From Solibacillus isronensis (GTDB taxonomy: Bacteria; Bacillota; Bacilli; Bacillales_A; Planococcaceae): DNA of 64,000 bases. Every line of letters begins with the position of its first letter. Position 1 is the first letter of the stretch. The stretch spans positions 28,298-92,297 of the forward strand of contig NZ_JAMBOC010000007.1 in NCBI RefSeq assembly GCF_023715405.1, read 5' to 3'. A program made the translations under genes and the position numbers. The notes below the pieces were generated by a model. That model saw nothing but the letters and a program-made list of their open reading frames with translations. It was not told where the DNA came from and did not search any database. Shown one piece after another: positions 16,243 to 25,390 of the stretch.

Positions 16243-17700
16243 ATGGAGGGATCTTTGTTGTTGCTTTCATTTGATGAGCAGCTCTTTCAACAGACGAATG
16301 GACAAATAGGGGAAAAGCTAGAGCAAGCTTTGGAAGAAAAGTTTCTATTTGTAAAACAAACTGCGATTTGGGGCGCACCTATACAAAGCAATGAATTTTT
16401 GTTGGAGCAGGAGCGTGCAGAGAAGTTTTGCTTTCAGTTAATCAAAAACTATTGGGGAAGATTAGAATTATTTATTAATAATTCAGTTAATGAGACGAAT
16501 ACAGTGAATGAAAAAATGGAGCAGTTTTTTGCCAAGCAGCAAAACAGAAAAGTGTTATTTTCATTTTTACATACACAGGGGGAAGTGACATTTGACCAGC
16601 TGATTGAATATATTTTTTCAAAGCCGGTCCCAGTAACACATATACAAACAGAGCTTAAGAAGATTTATGTGTACAAAGTGAACAATCTTTTTTTGGTGCA
16701 GCCAATTTACAGTACAAATGAGAAGTACTGGAACATAATTGGGGCAAAAAAGATTTATTCACTGTTTTTACAGGTCCCTTTAATGAAGATTACGAGACCT
16801 GTTGATATAATGAAAGATTTTAAAGCTTTGCTAGCCGGTCAATTGACGGCAAATCGGATTGCGACAATCATCCATAAGCTCGTACAAAAGATTGATTATG
16901 AAAATCCTAAATCAGATGAAGTAAAGCAGCTGCACCTATTAAATGTCCGCACACATTTTACAAGCGGGCGACGCCATATGCTAAAGCTTCGAAAATGCAT
17001 TCAGGCATTACTCGAAAATTGGTCTACCGGAAAGTTTGCATTGAATACGAAAGAGCAAACATTGCTTGGCTATATGTTGTTCCAGGAAGCGGTTTATAAA
17101 AGAGATTATCGGAGTATTTTACTTCAAGGAATGTATTTAATTGAGGAAGAGCGGATAAATAATCATGCGATTGAACTTGTTGTTGAATATGCGGATGTAT
17201 TGAGCAGCATGAACCCGCAGCCCGATACACTTGTGAAAGATTACCGGAAAAACTACTTGGAGCATGTCTTTTATGAACTGATTAATAGTGTTGTTAAAGA
17301 AGAGCAGTTTGAGCTTGGGATAGAGCTGTTGAAAAATTATGAGCTTGCGTCATGTGCAGCCATATTTCAGCTCCTTCATGCCGATGAAACGGAAATGATT
17401 CTGCATATGATCGAGGCAACTGTTCAACGCGATATTGCACTATTCGTTGATGGTTCTCCACAAAATATCCGGGAATCGATCATTATTTGGCAACAGCAAT
17501 ATTTAAACAAAAACAGCGATTATTTTTGTATAGCAGAAATGACATCACAGCATATTTGCAATTTGTTGAAAATACTATTTTGGGCAGAAGAAGACCTGAT
17601 AGTGGAGAAACTATTGGCAGTCTATAAGAAATATTTGCTCATACCGCATCATTTCCAATATTTGCGCCAGTTTATTGAGCGCCGTGTTGTACTATGCTAA
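16243..17700 (+). CDS. Unknown 485-residue protein
   Basis: I do not recognise a family. The protein is mostly helical by appearance and rich in Leu, Lys, Glu and aromatic residues; no membrane span, signal peptide, Walker motif or metal cluster is visible. A compact segment, FLHTQGEVTFDQLIEYIFSK, could be a winged-helix-like fold. ATG 16243 follows AAGGTGG by 5 bases; GGAGGG at 16245 could instead serve TTG 16255 or 16258. It is followed closely by a terminator shared with the convergent CoA transferase gene. Confidence 0.6.
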   Translation: MEGSLLLLSFDEQLFQQTNGQIGEKLEQALEEKFLFVKQTAIWGAPIQSNEFLLEQERAEKFCFQLIKNYWGRLELFINNSVNETNTVNEKMEQFFAKQQNRKVLFSFLHTQGEVTFDQLIEYIFSKPVPVTHIQTELKKIYVYKVNNLFLVQPIYSTNEKYWNIIGAKKIYSLFLQVPLMKITRPVDIMKDFKALLAGQLTANRIATIIHKLVQKIDYENPKSDEVKQLHLLNVRTHFTSGRRHMLKLRKCIQALLENWSTGKFALNTKEQTLLGYMLFQEAVYKRDYRSILLQGMYLIEEERINNHAIELVVEYADVLSSMNPQPDTLVKDYRKNYLEHVFYELINSVVKEEQFELGIELLKNYELASCAAIFQLLHADETEMILHMIEATVQRDIALFVDGSPQNIRESIIIWQQQYLNKNSDYFCIAEMTSQHICNLLKILFWAEEDLIVEKLLAVYKKYLLIPHHFQYLRQFIERRVVLC

Positions 17701-17706
17701 TAATGA

Positions 17707-17746
17707 AAAGGTGAAGCAATGCCTATGCATGCTTCACCTTTGTTTT
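17707..17746. terminator. Bidirectional terminator between convergent genes
   Basis: AAAGGTGAAGCA (17707-17718) pairs with TGCTTCACCTTT (17730-17741), followed by GTTTTATT rightward and by TTCATT leftward. Confidence 0.8.
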
Positions 17747-18929
17747 ATTGTAATACGCCATCGTTTGTTAGCTGTTCAATTTGCTCTTTTGTATAGCCGT
17801 AAGCAGTTAAAATTTCCTCGGTATGTTCACCTATTTTTGCCCCGACATGTTTGTAAGTCGGTTCAGCACCGCTTATTTTCAAGGCTGTTCCAATTTGGCG
17901 CTGCGAGGATCCGTCCGGTTTCTGAACATCTACAAGCATATTCCGTGCTTTGATTTGCGGGTGTTCGCAAGCTTCGTCAAATGTAAGAACCGGCTCCACA
18001 CATCCATGGAAATCTTCATTGAAAATTTCAAGCCATTGATCAAATGTTTTCGAGCAAAATGCATCAGTAACTGCTTCTTTAAAACGTTGCTGTGTATAGT
18101 AGGAGTCATTAAATGTGCTGTCGATCAGTTCCGGAATGCCAAGCGCTTCACATAGGAGTTTGCGGAATTGTGGCTCCAGGCTACCGACTGAAAAGTAACG
18201 ACCGTCTTTCGTCCGGTAGTAATCATAAAATGTTCCACCATTTAAAATTTCATCTTCCGGCTGAGGTGGACGGCCGCTTCCGAGATATTGCGTCCCATAT
18301 AAAGCATTCATCGAAAACATCGCATCGGTCATCGAAACATCGATAAATTTCCCTTCACCGGTTTTTTCACGGTTAAGAGCAGCCGCTAAAATTCCGATAG
18401 CAGCATGCATTGTCCCGCCTGCAATATCCGCTATTTGAATGCCCATAGCCACAGGTTTTTTATCCTTTAAACGGGAATGATTGAGCACTCCGCCAATTGA
18501 TAAGTAGTTATTATCATGGCCTGGCCGCGTTGCATATGGTCCGGTTTGCCCATAGCCTGTAATTGCACAGTAAATGAGGCGCGGATTGTATTCGCGCAAT
18601 GTTTCATAGTCGATTCCTAGGCGCTTCATCACACCAGGACGGAACCCTTCAATGACAATGTCGTAATCTTGTATAAGCTTTTTAATAATTTCAATGCTCT
18701 CCGCAGACTTTAAATTTAGCTGCAAAGATTTTTTTGAACGGTTTAAATGCTGATGGAAGTAAGATTCCTTGTCCTCATCATACGGCGGCATAATCCGCAT
18801 TAAATCAACACGGCGCTCTGACTCCACATGAATCACATCTGCCCCGAGATCCGCAAACATCATGGACGCAAGCGGTCCAGGCAATAGAGAAGAAAAATCC
18901 AAAACTTTTAACCCATTTAAAATAGTCAT
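17745..18929 (-). CDS. CaiB/BaiF (class III) CoA transferase family protein
   Basis: A 394-residue class III CoA-transferase. The N-terminal LNGLKVLDFSSLLPGPLASMMFADLGADVIHVE is the family signature, broken here only by normal substitutions, and the catalytic aspartate is expected in the GHDNNYLS region. Relatives include formyl-CoA transferase, alpha-methylacyl-CoA racemase and carnitine CoA-transferase; which of these applies is not decidable without partner genes, and none are adjacent. ATG 18929 is 6 bases after AAGGGGG; an ATG at 18935 touches the ribosome site. Its upstream region contains the 21-bp periodic array. Confidence 0.87.
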   Translation of the reverse strand: MTILNGLKVLDFSSLLPGPLASMMFADLGADVIHVESERRVDLMRIMPPYDEDKESYFHQHLNRSKKSLQLNLKSAESIEIIKKLIQDYDIVIEGFRPGVMKRLGIDYETLREYNPRLIYCAITGYGQTGPYATRPGHDNNYLSIGGVLNHSRLKDKKPVAMGIQIADIAGGTMHAAIGILAAALNREKTGEGKFIDVSMTDAMFSMNALYGTQYLGSGRPPQPEDEILNGGTFYDYYRTKDGRYFSVGSLEPQFRKLLCEALGIPELIDSTFNDSYYTQQRFKEAVTDAFCSKTFDQWLEIFNEDFHGCVEPVLTFDEACEHPQIKARNMLVDVQKPDGSSQRQIGTALKISGAEPTYKHVGAKIGEHTEEILTAYGYTKEQIEQLTNDGVLQ

Positions 18930-18988
18930 ACCCATCCCCCTTATGTGTTGAACAGTTGTTTTTGTAAGAAATATTGAATGTTAAGTGT

Positions 18989-19105
18989 GGAAAGTAGAAA
19001 CCCTTTGCCGGAAAGTAGATACTTTTGGCGTAAAAGTTGAATCAAATTAAGTAAAAGTAGAAAGTATTGATGACAAAGTGGAAAGTTCTGAGTGAAAAGT
19101 AGAAC
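18989..19105 (+). repeat. 21-bp periodic array, AAAGTAGAA units
   Basis: Six units with the core AAAGT(A/T/G)GAA. The G of AAAGT falls at 18994, 19015, 19036, 19057, 19078 and 19099, every step exactly 21 bp, while the bases between are unrelated. It lies between the divergent CoA-transferase and S-layer genes. No open frame, no stem-loops of note, and units are too short for CRISPR repeats. Confidence 0.75.
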
Positions 19106-19432
19106 CAACCCAAAATGAGAGCTTTAAAAAGCTAAATATGCCAACAATTTTAATAAAATGTAAATATAAGAAAAAGAGTCCCCTTATTTTCTAATTCTCT
19201 ATTATCTATTATATTTTAAATACTCTGAAAATTATAGTGCGAAAATAAGCAAATTGTGCAGAAATATAGGAAAAACAACCAGACGTAGTTTGCTATCTAT
19301 TTTTTGAAAAAAATAATCACGGTAAGGAATAAAATGTAATTTTAGTGAATATTAACTAAGTATAGAAACCCTATTAAAGATTAGAAAGTTTTTAGCTAGG
19401 GTAAAGTATGGATGGTTGGCTATTTATTTATA

Positions 19433-19486
19433 GAACGATTTTGCTTTATGACTTTCAAGGTCAGAGCAATGTCGTTCCTTTTTTTG
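19433..19486 (+). terminator. Orphan terminator-like hairpin in the S-layer gene leader
   Basis: GAACGATTTTGCT (19433-19445) pairs with AGCAATGTCGTTC (19464-19476; 11 of 13), with an inner TGACTT/AAGGTCA stem, and a CTTTTTTT tract follows. No gene lies upstream on this strand, so it would end a short transcript or attenuate a leader. The rest of the 18930-19627 gap is AT-rich with nothing else I can name. Confidence 0.55.
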
Positions 19487-19627
19487 TCCAAATTTAAAAA
19501 TCCAGAATTAAAATGAAAAACTCCATAAATTTCATACAGTTTTGCGCACCGTTAGCCGATATAAACAACAGAAGTTTTTACTAGATTGAACATGTTACGA
19601 CATTTCAAAAGGGAGGGATTTTCTAAC

Positions 19628-22600
19628 ATGGACTCGAAAAAAGCACAAAAACTTTCAAAGGCAGCGGTTGCAACGGTTTTGGCGACAAGTGGTGTGCTAG
19701 TCGCAATGCCCCACCAGGCAAATGCCTATTCTTTCAGTGATTTAAATCCAAATGCGGATTATTATGAACCGATTATTGATTTAGCCAACCGTAAAATTGC
19801 AACAGGCTATTCAAACGGTACATTTAAACCAAATGCAGCAATTACTCGTGAAGATGCCGCAAAAATGCTGGCACTGACGATTGATGTAAATATAACAAAT
19901 CCAAAAAACCCCGGCTTTAAAGACGTGACGGTGAATAACCCGAACTACCGTTACATCGCCGCATTGGCAGAGGCGGGTGTCATTAATGGCTATTCAGATA
20001 AAACCTTTAAACCAAAAGAGCCGATTACACGCGGACAAATGGCAAAAATTATAACGCTTGGCTTCAAGTTTGGCATTTCTACAAAACTTAATCACGGTTT
20101 CAAGGACGTTTCAAATAAAAATGCCAATGCGCATTTCATACAGACACTTTACGATCTGAATGTTACAAAAGGAAAAACACCTGTTTCATTTGATCCTTTT
20201 AATACCGTAACACGCGGGCAGATGGCGACATTTATTTGGCGTGCAGAAAAAGCGGACCGCGGCAATCCTGTTTATACAGTCGGGGATATTGTAGGGAATC
20301 AAATATACATAAACGGTGTCGCGTACACGGTGGCATCCCATTTACGCAGTATTATTAATGCGGGAAATCAAAATGTATTAAAAGGTGCTTACATTGAAGG
20401 AAGCTATTCAGGAAAGACCCTTCAAAACATTTCGAAGCTGACGATCAATGCGAGCGGAACTTCCTCACGTTTACTGGCGCTTGATGGGGGCTATTCTTCG
20501 TTTGCAGGGGAGCTTGTCGTTCATGGAAGCTATGTGCGCTTCAAAAATATTAATTTTACCGGACGTGTAGAAGTTGCGGAAGCACCAAGACGTTCGCTTG
20601 GTGCACTAGAGAATGTGCGTATTGCAAGTATAGGAAACTTCGCATCGTTTATCGATTGGGGAACACCTACAGATCCGAAAAATGAAGATTTCCTCAACCC
20701 TAGTGAAAACGAGAATTTACAGAACAAGCCGGACCCGACAAAACCGGAGCACCTGCAAAAATACACAGAACGTATGGCAAACGTTAAGAAGTACGTGGAC
20801 TTTGAAAACGCGGATATTCGTCAATTGTATGTAACTGCTGACCGTACATTTTTAAAGGCTAACTATGATATCGACCGCCTGACAGTACAAGGAAATGTAG
20901 CAAATGTGGAACTGTATGCAAGCCCGAACGCGATGTATATCGATACGGACTACAATGTTTCTATTTATGGCGTTCATGATATTCAATACATGTATAAAAA
21001 CACATTGAAAAATGTGCACCTGAATACAGACAGCACATATGATTATTATTACATTACATCAAGCAACGGCTTTACGAATCTTGGCACACATGCCTATATT
21101 TCTAAAGCGATCATTCCGAACAATAAAACCGTAAATGATGTGTTTGACGATTATAAAACGGATGACCCGAACATTGGCTATGTAGAGGATGAAAACGGAA
21201 AAGCGGTTGATCGTGATCCGGTGGAAAATACCATTGTTACTGACGTTACGTCTCCAACCATTACACAACTGGATGTGGCAGCCGGCGGATCAACAGCCGA
21301 TGTGACATTAACAGCCGATGAAGATGGAACGTACTACTATGTCATTAAAAAGGCCAATGAAAAAGCGCCAACAATCAGCGAGATTAAAACAGGTGGTACA
21401 AAATACAACGGAAATGGGCCCCTCGTAATGGACGAGCCTGTGAAATTTACGGTATCCGGCCTGGAAACGATGACGGACTATGTGATTTATGCGATTGTCA
21501 TTGATGATGCGGACAATGTTTCGGAGAAGGAGGAACAGGAATTCTCGACAATCGATAACCGACCACCGACATTCCGCCTCGATAAAGGCAAAACGATGTA
21601 CGGCGGAAAGCGCGTGCAATTTGTCATTAAGGGAATTACCGAGCCGGGCGAATACTACTATTATATTCGTGAAAAGTCTCCAGTTACGATGCCGGATCCG
21701 ACTGTCGATGAAATTATGAAGCGCTATACAGGAAAAGGGACTATTACAAAACCTGATGATATCGTCATTACCGAAACTAAATATGGTGCAACTCCGGCGA
21801 TTGGTGATATTAAGCCAAATACAGAGTATGAAATTTATGCGGTGATGGTTGATAAATCGGGCAATAAAATGCGCAACCCTGCACCGAAGATTACGTTGAA
21901 GACAGAAGCACCGGATACGACTTATCCGTATGTTATTAATTCAGAATTAATGCCTGCAAGTTCATCTAATTCAAATGAAGGTTATTTTTACATTTCAGTC
22001 AGTGAAGAGTTAGATAAAGCAAGTGCTGAAAATGTTAATAACTACGTATTATCAGGAACCGGTATTGTCAACATTACAGGTCAAAAGGAAATCAAACCAA
22101 GTGAAGTAGTTTACTTGAATAAACGTATTCGTATTAAAATTCCATCTGTTACAGCGTTAGTAAATGGGGATACAATTCGTGCGACGATATTGCCAGGAGT
22201 AAAAGACTTAGCGGAAAATGAATTTGAAAGTGCACTAACAGCTCCAGGAGGAAACCCGCCACGTAACTATGCGGTTTATAACCATACTGACGCATTAGCG
22301 CCAAAATTAAAGATCGATAAAGTTGAAGCTTCACCAACAGACAACAAATTTTTAATTGATGTAACGACTAATAAAGCTGGTACTTACTATTACATGATAT
22401 TAGAGAAGGGATATTTTGATAAAAATTCTAATATTACACCACGCGATTTTGTCGATGAGTTTGATTCTGGAACAGTAACAGGGGCATTTCAATCAAATGG
22501 CTTAAATGATTATTTAGCTAAAGGTTCAGGACCGGCAGAAGTAGGTAAAATTAAGTTACCGCCTATTTCAAGACCAAGTGGAGTTAGTGAATTTAAAGAT

Positions 22601-24085
22601 TACGCCATTTATATTTTGCTGAAGGATCGTTCAGGAAAAATCTCAGTATGGGATCAAAAGACATTAATTACTGATACGAAACCACCTTTAACATCGAATT
22701 ATAAAGTTCAACCACCTGTGACAGGTGATGATAGTTATAAAAATAAAACAGCTTTAATAACATTTAATGCTGATGAAAGCGGTACAATTCATGTTGCTGC
22801 AATTCCAAAATATAAGAAGGATTTGCCGCCAAATAACAACAATTATATTTGGAATAAAGACTCTTCTGGAGAAAGTTATTTCAATACGGGTAGTGGCAAA
22901 CTAGATACGGTACGTAGAGATATAAATATTATTGATGATATTAATACTTATAATAATGCTGCACGTTTGCAGTACTTTGAAGATTTTGGAAGTAAAGCAG
23001 GAAAATATATTTCGAAAGAATATGAGGTTGGAAACCCTACAGTAACAATTGAAAACCTTGACCCGCATATGGAATACAATTTTTTAATCGGTGTGGAAGA
23101 TGCATACGGAAACTTTACTGTTCGAAAAGTAGATGAGGACAAACCGTTAACCTCTTCAGATCAACCAAATGGCGAACTAATTGTTGAGAATTTTTATACA
23201 GATGGTGTGAAACCGCATATTATTGATTCTACTCGAAATGATGTGGTTAAACCGATCGATCAAGAGTATGTTTTAGCGGAGAACGAAGCGTTAATTTATA
23301 GAGAAAAGTTAGATTCGAGTGATGCTGATCAATTGAAATTTACTATTACATTCAATGAAACAATAATGCGCCAAAATACGGTAAATAATTTTAATAAGAG
23401 TAGTTTAAATTCTTCCAACTGGAAAGGAATTTTAAATATTACAGGAGACGGTATATCAGAAGCTGATTTTGATTTTGTTTCTTATACTGAAGGAACTCCA
23501 GCTACAACAAATCAATCTGCTTTAGTAATTAAAGCAAAAGATGTTACAACTGCTAATAAAACAATAACAGTTACAATGGATGACTCGGTTGATGTATATG
23601 ATTATAAAGGACATAATCGATTCGATATTTCCAAGATTGGTAAGTATATTTACCCGACTGAAGCACTTGCAGTTAATATTAAAGAAGTCACGAACTATGG
23701 AAAATACTTTGTTCAAATTAGAGTAGAATCAAGTATCCCAGTTAAAAATGGACAACGCTTCTATTATGCAGTAATGAATAGTAATGCATCTACTCCACCA
23801 ACCTTTGAAGATGCAAGAAGAGCTGCACAACGTGGTACAAAAATAACAGGTATGACTATAGCTGGAACAAATATTATGGACGAAGCTCGTGACGGAAGCA
23901 GAATTTGGGATTTAACATTACCTTCCAATACAACAAATGTATTTGGTGGCGGACAAAAAATCTACTTCTTTACTGTCGATAACTTTGGTAATATAATTCA
24001 GGCGAAAAATTCAGACGGTACTGCAGATCATGTTGTTATTCCAACAAATGTGACTACACCCGCACCAAAACCTATTGAGGATTAA
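19628..24085 (+). CDS. SLH-domain surface (S-layer-type) protein with Ig-like repeats
   Basis: A 1485-residue secreted protein. Residues 1-33 are a signal peptide ending in ANA before YSFSDL. Three SLH domains follow (about 34-85, 93-150, 155-215); SLH1 and SLH2 carry the TRED/TRGQ line (ITREDAAKML, ITRGQMAKII), and SLH3 has VTRGQMATFI. SLH domains bind pyruvylated cell-wall polymer. The rest is beta-rich, with at least six Ig/Fn3-like units opening with TSPTITQLD, RPPTFRLD, TYPYVINSE, LAPKLKID, KPPLTSNY and KPHIIDST. ATG 19628 is 11 bases after GGAGG; the in-frame ATG at 19586 would precede that site. From about 21.94 kb the sequence turns visibly more AT-rich. It could be the main S-layer protein or a minor surface protein. 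Confidence 0.9.
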   Translation: MDSKKAQKLSKAAVATVLATSGVLVAMPHQANAYSFSDLNPNADYYEPIIDLANRKIATGYSNGTFKPNAAITREDAAKMLALTIDVNITNPKNPGFKDVTVNNPNYRYIAALAEAGVINGYSDKTFKPKEPITRGQMAKIITLGFKFGISTKLNHGFKDVSNKNANAHFIQTLYDLNVTKGKTPVSFDPFNTVTRGQMATFIWRAEKADRGNPVYTVGDIVGNQIYINGVAYTVASHLRSIINAGNQNVLKGAYIEGSYSGKTLQNISKLTINASGTSSRLLALDGGYSSFAGELVVHGSYVRFKNINFTGRVEVAEAPRRSLGALENVRIASIGNFASFIDWGTPTDPKNEDFLNPSENENLQNKPDPTKPEHLQKYTERMANVKKYVDFENADIRQLYVTADRTFLKANYDIDRLTVQGNVANVELYASPNAMYIDTDYNVSIYGVHDIQYMYKNTLKNVHLNTDSTYDYYYITSSNGFTNLGTHAYISKAIIPNNKTVNDVFDDYKTDDPNIGYVEDENGKAVDRDPVENTIVTDVTSPTITQLDVAAGGSTADVTLTADEDGTYYYVIKKANEKAPTISEIKTGGTKYNGNGPLVMDEPVKFTVSGLETMTDYVIYAIVIDDADNVSEKEEQEFSTIDNRPPTFRLDKGKTMYGGKRVQFVIKGITEPGEYYYYIREKSPVTMPDPTVDEIMKRYTGKGTITKPDDIVITETKYGATPAIGDIKPNTEYEIYAVMVDKSGNKMRNPAPKITLKTEAPDTTYPYVINSELMPASSSNSNEGYFYISVSEELDKASAENVNNYVLSGTGIVNITGQKEIKPSEVVYLNKRIRIKIPSVTALVNGDTIRATILPGVKDLAENEFESALTAPGGNPPRNYAVYNHTDALAPKLKIDKVEASPTDNKFLIDVTTNKAGTYYYMILEKGYFDKNSNITPRDFVDEFDSGTVTGAFQSNGLNDYLAKGSGPAEVGKIKLPPISRPSGVSEFKDYAIYILLKDRSGKISVWDQKTLITDTKPPLTSNYKVQPPVTGDDSYKNKTALITFNADESGTIHVAAIPKYKKDLPPNNNNYIWNKDSSGESYFNTGSGKLDTVRRDINIIDDINTYNNAARLQYFEDFGSKAGKYISKEYEVGNPTVTIENLDPHMEYNFLIGVEDAYGNFTVRKVDEDKPLTSSDQPNGELIVENFYTDGVKPHIIDSTRNDVVKPIDQEYVLAENEALIYREKLDSSDADQLKFTITFNETIMRQNTVNNFNKSSLNSSNWKGILNITGDGISEADFDFVSYTEGTPATTNQSALVIKAKDVTTANKTITVTMDDSVDVYDYKGHNRFDISKIGKYIYPTEALAVNIKEVTNYGKYFVQIRVESSIPVKNGQRFYYAVMNSNASTPPTFEDARRAAQRGTKITGMTIAGTNIMDEARDGSRIWDLTLPSNTTNVFGGGQKIYFFTVDNFGNIIQAKNSDGTADHVVIPTNVTTPAPKPIED

Positions 24086-24117
24086 CCAATATTTTTCTTG
24101 GAAATTATACTAATTCC

Positions 24118-24166
24118 AAACCAATCCCACAAAGCGAAAGCTGCATGGGATTGGTTTTTTATTTTG
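24118..24166 (+). terminator. Terminator of the SLH protein gene
   Basis: AAACCAATCCCA (24118-24129) pairs with TGGGATTGGTTT (24146-24157), with an inner AGC-GAAA-GCT tip and a TTTTTT tail. Confidence 0.9.
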
Positions 24167-24238
24167 TATTAATTTTTAAGTACAGCCCCCCCCGATTTTT
24201 AAAGTTGTTTGCTCTTCATTATAAAATGCCTCTTTTTA

Positions 24239-24266
24239 ACCTTCTTCACAACGTTTTCATAATATA
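24239..24266 (+). promoter_or_regulatory. Candidate sigma-K promoter for the coat-protein cluster
   Basis: AC (24239-24240), a 17-base spacer, and CATAATATA (24258-24266) fit the mother-cell sigma-K pattern AC-N16/17-CATANNNTA. It would give a leader of about 330 bases before the CotB-like gene. The gap 24167-24607 also has a run of eight C at 24186-24193; I see no known riboswitch in it. Confidence 0.3.
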
Positions 24267-24607
24267 TATAGCGATTGAATTATGAAAAGGATATTGGAGT
24301 GAAATTTATTTAAGTAATCACAGTTAGGTGTTTGTTGTTATTTTTGGTTTTAAAATAACAGCAAAAACTACCTTTATTTAAGATTGCCACCCCCTATTTC
24401 CGGAAAGGCATGCTTATTAAACAGCCCTGTAGTACAAAGGCTCAGCCCGTTAAACCTCATAGTTACTTCATTACTAAAAGACAATTTAGTACGCTCGGGT
24501 TAAATGCCGTTAATGTAAAGTTTTAAAACAGTGGGCGCTTTACCTCTTTATTAAAAAATTCAATTCATATTATTTCAGTAAGCTAAAAATAGGAGGAGTA
24601 TAACATC

Positions 24608-25117
24608 ATGAACAGAGACTTAATGCTTTCGCTTGTCGGGAAAGTTGTAAAAATCGACAGAGGTGGTCCAGAGTCACGCGTTGGAATGTTGCTGGCAGTA
24701 GATGGGGATTATTTTGTGCTATTCACGAAAGATGACGGTGTTGTTTACTACAAAATGCAACATGTAAAGAGTATTACACTTCATGCTAAAGGCAGTCTAG
24801 ACAAAGGGTTCGAAGGAAATGAAAATATGGGTTACTACCAAGGCGAAGATTTCAAGTCCGTCATTTCGAATTTTAGACATAGTTGGGTAAAGGTAAACCG
24901 CGGAGGCCCGGAATCACTTGAGGGAATTTTAAATGAGGTAGAAGACGATTACGTAACGATTTTCTCTAAAGAAGAAGTTATCCAGCTTTCAATGTTCCAT
25001 ATTCGAAATATCAGCTTCGGTGTAAAAGAAGAGAGCCAAGAAGAAGGCCAAGAAGCTCAAAGTCAAGAAGCAAAAAGCAGTACGAATACAAAGTCCTCAG
25101 GGAACAGAAGAAAGTAA
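24608..25117 (+). CDS. CotB-like spore coat protein
   Basis: A 169-residue protein with two copies of the CotB module: KVVKIDRGGPESRVGMLL up to HVKSITLHA (residues 8-55), and WVKVNRGGPESLEGILN up to HIRNISFG (about 95-140). The same RGGPES ... DYV ... H(I/V)KSIS pattern builds the N-terminal half of B. subtilis CotB, an outer spore coat protein. The tail is a low-complexity Glu/Gln/Ser/Lys region, shorter than the serine-rich tail of CotB. GGAGGAG precedes ATG 24608. It leads a cluster with a small membrane protein, a permease and a second protein of the same fold, so a spore-related role for the cluster is inferred. Confidence 0.8.
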   Translation: MNRDLMLSLVGKVVKIDRGGPESRVGMLLAVDGDYFVLFTKDDGVVYYKMQHVKSITLHAKGSLDKGFEGNENMGYYQGEDFKSVISNFRHSWVKVNRGGPESLEGILNEVEDDYVTIFSKEEVIQLSMFHIRNISFGVKEESQEEGQEAQSQEAKSSTNTKSSGNRRK

Positions 25118-25186
25118 TACAGTACTTAGCCACTTAAAACTCATTAAACTAATATTCGCACCAAAATTCCAAAAGAAGGAGGTGAA

Positions 25187-25390
25187 ATGGTGCTCATTTT
25201 ATTTATAATCCTCTACTTCACAATAGTGGGAGGTTTATTTTATAAATTATATATTTCAGCTCCAATTGAACAAAGAATAGTCAACGGGCCGGGAGTCGAA
25301 CCAGTACTGGAACTAGAGAAAGAATTCGCACATGAACCAGTAAGATCGAAATTTATTAGTAATGAGGCGGCGGATATTAATGTGGGATAG
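25187..25390 (+). CDS. Small membrane protein in coat/permease cluster
   Basis: A 67-residue protein with one N-terminal hydrophobic helix (VLILFIILYFTIVGGLFYKL) and a soluble tail rich in Glu and Pro. No family recognised. AAGGAGGTG directly precedes ATG 25187, one of the strongest ribosome sites here. Its end overlaps the start of the permease gene by 11 bases, so the two are probably translated together and may form a complex; that is inference. Confidence 0.65.
   Translation: MVLILFIILYFTIVGGLFYKLYISAPIEQRIVNGPGVEPVLELEKEFAHEPVRSKFISNEAADINVG

Noticed and set aside
18930..19627. Known riboswitch in the S-layer gene leader
   Set aside because: I looked for cyclic di-GMP, SAM and T-box core motifs and found none; only an unassigned terminator-like hairpin remains.
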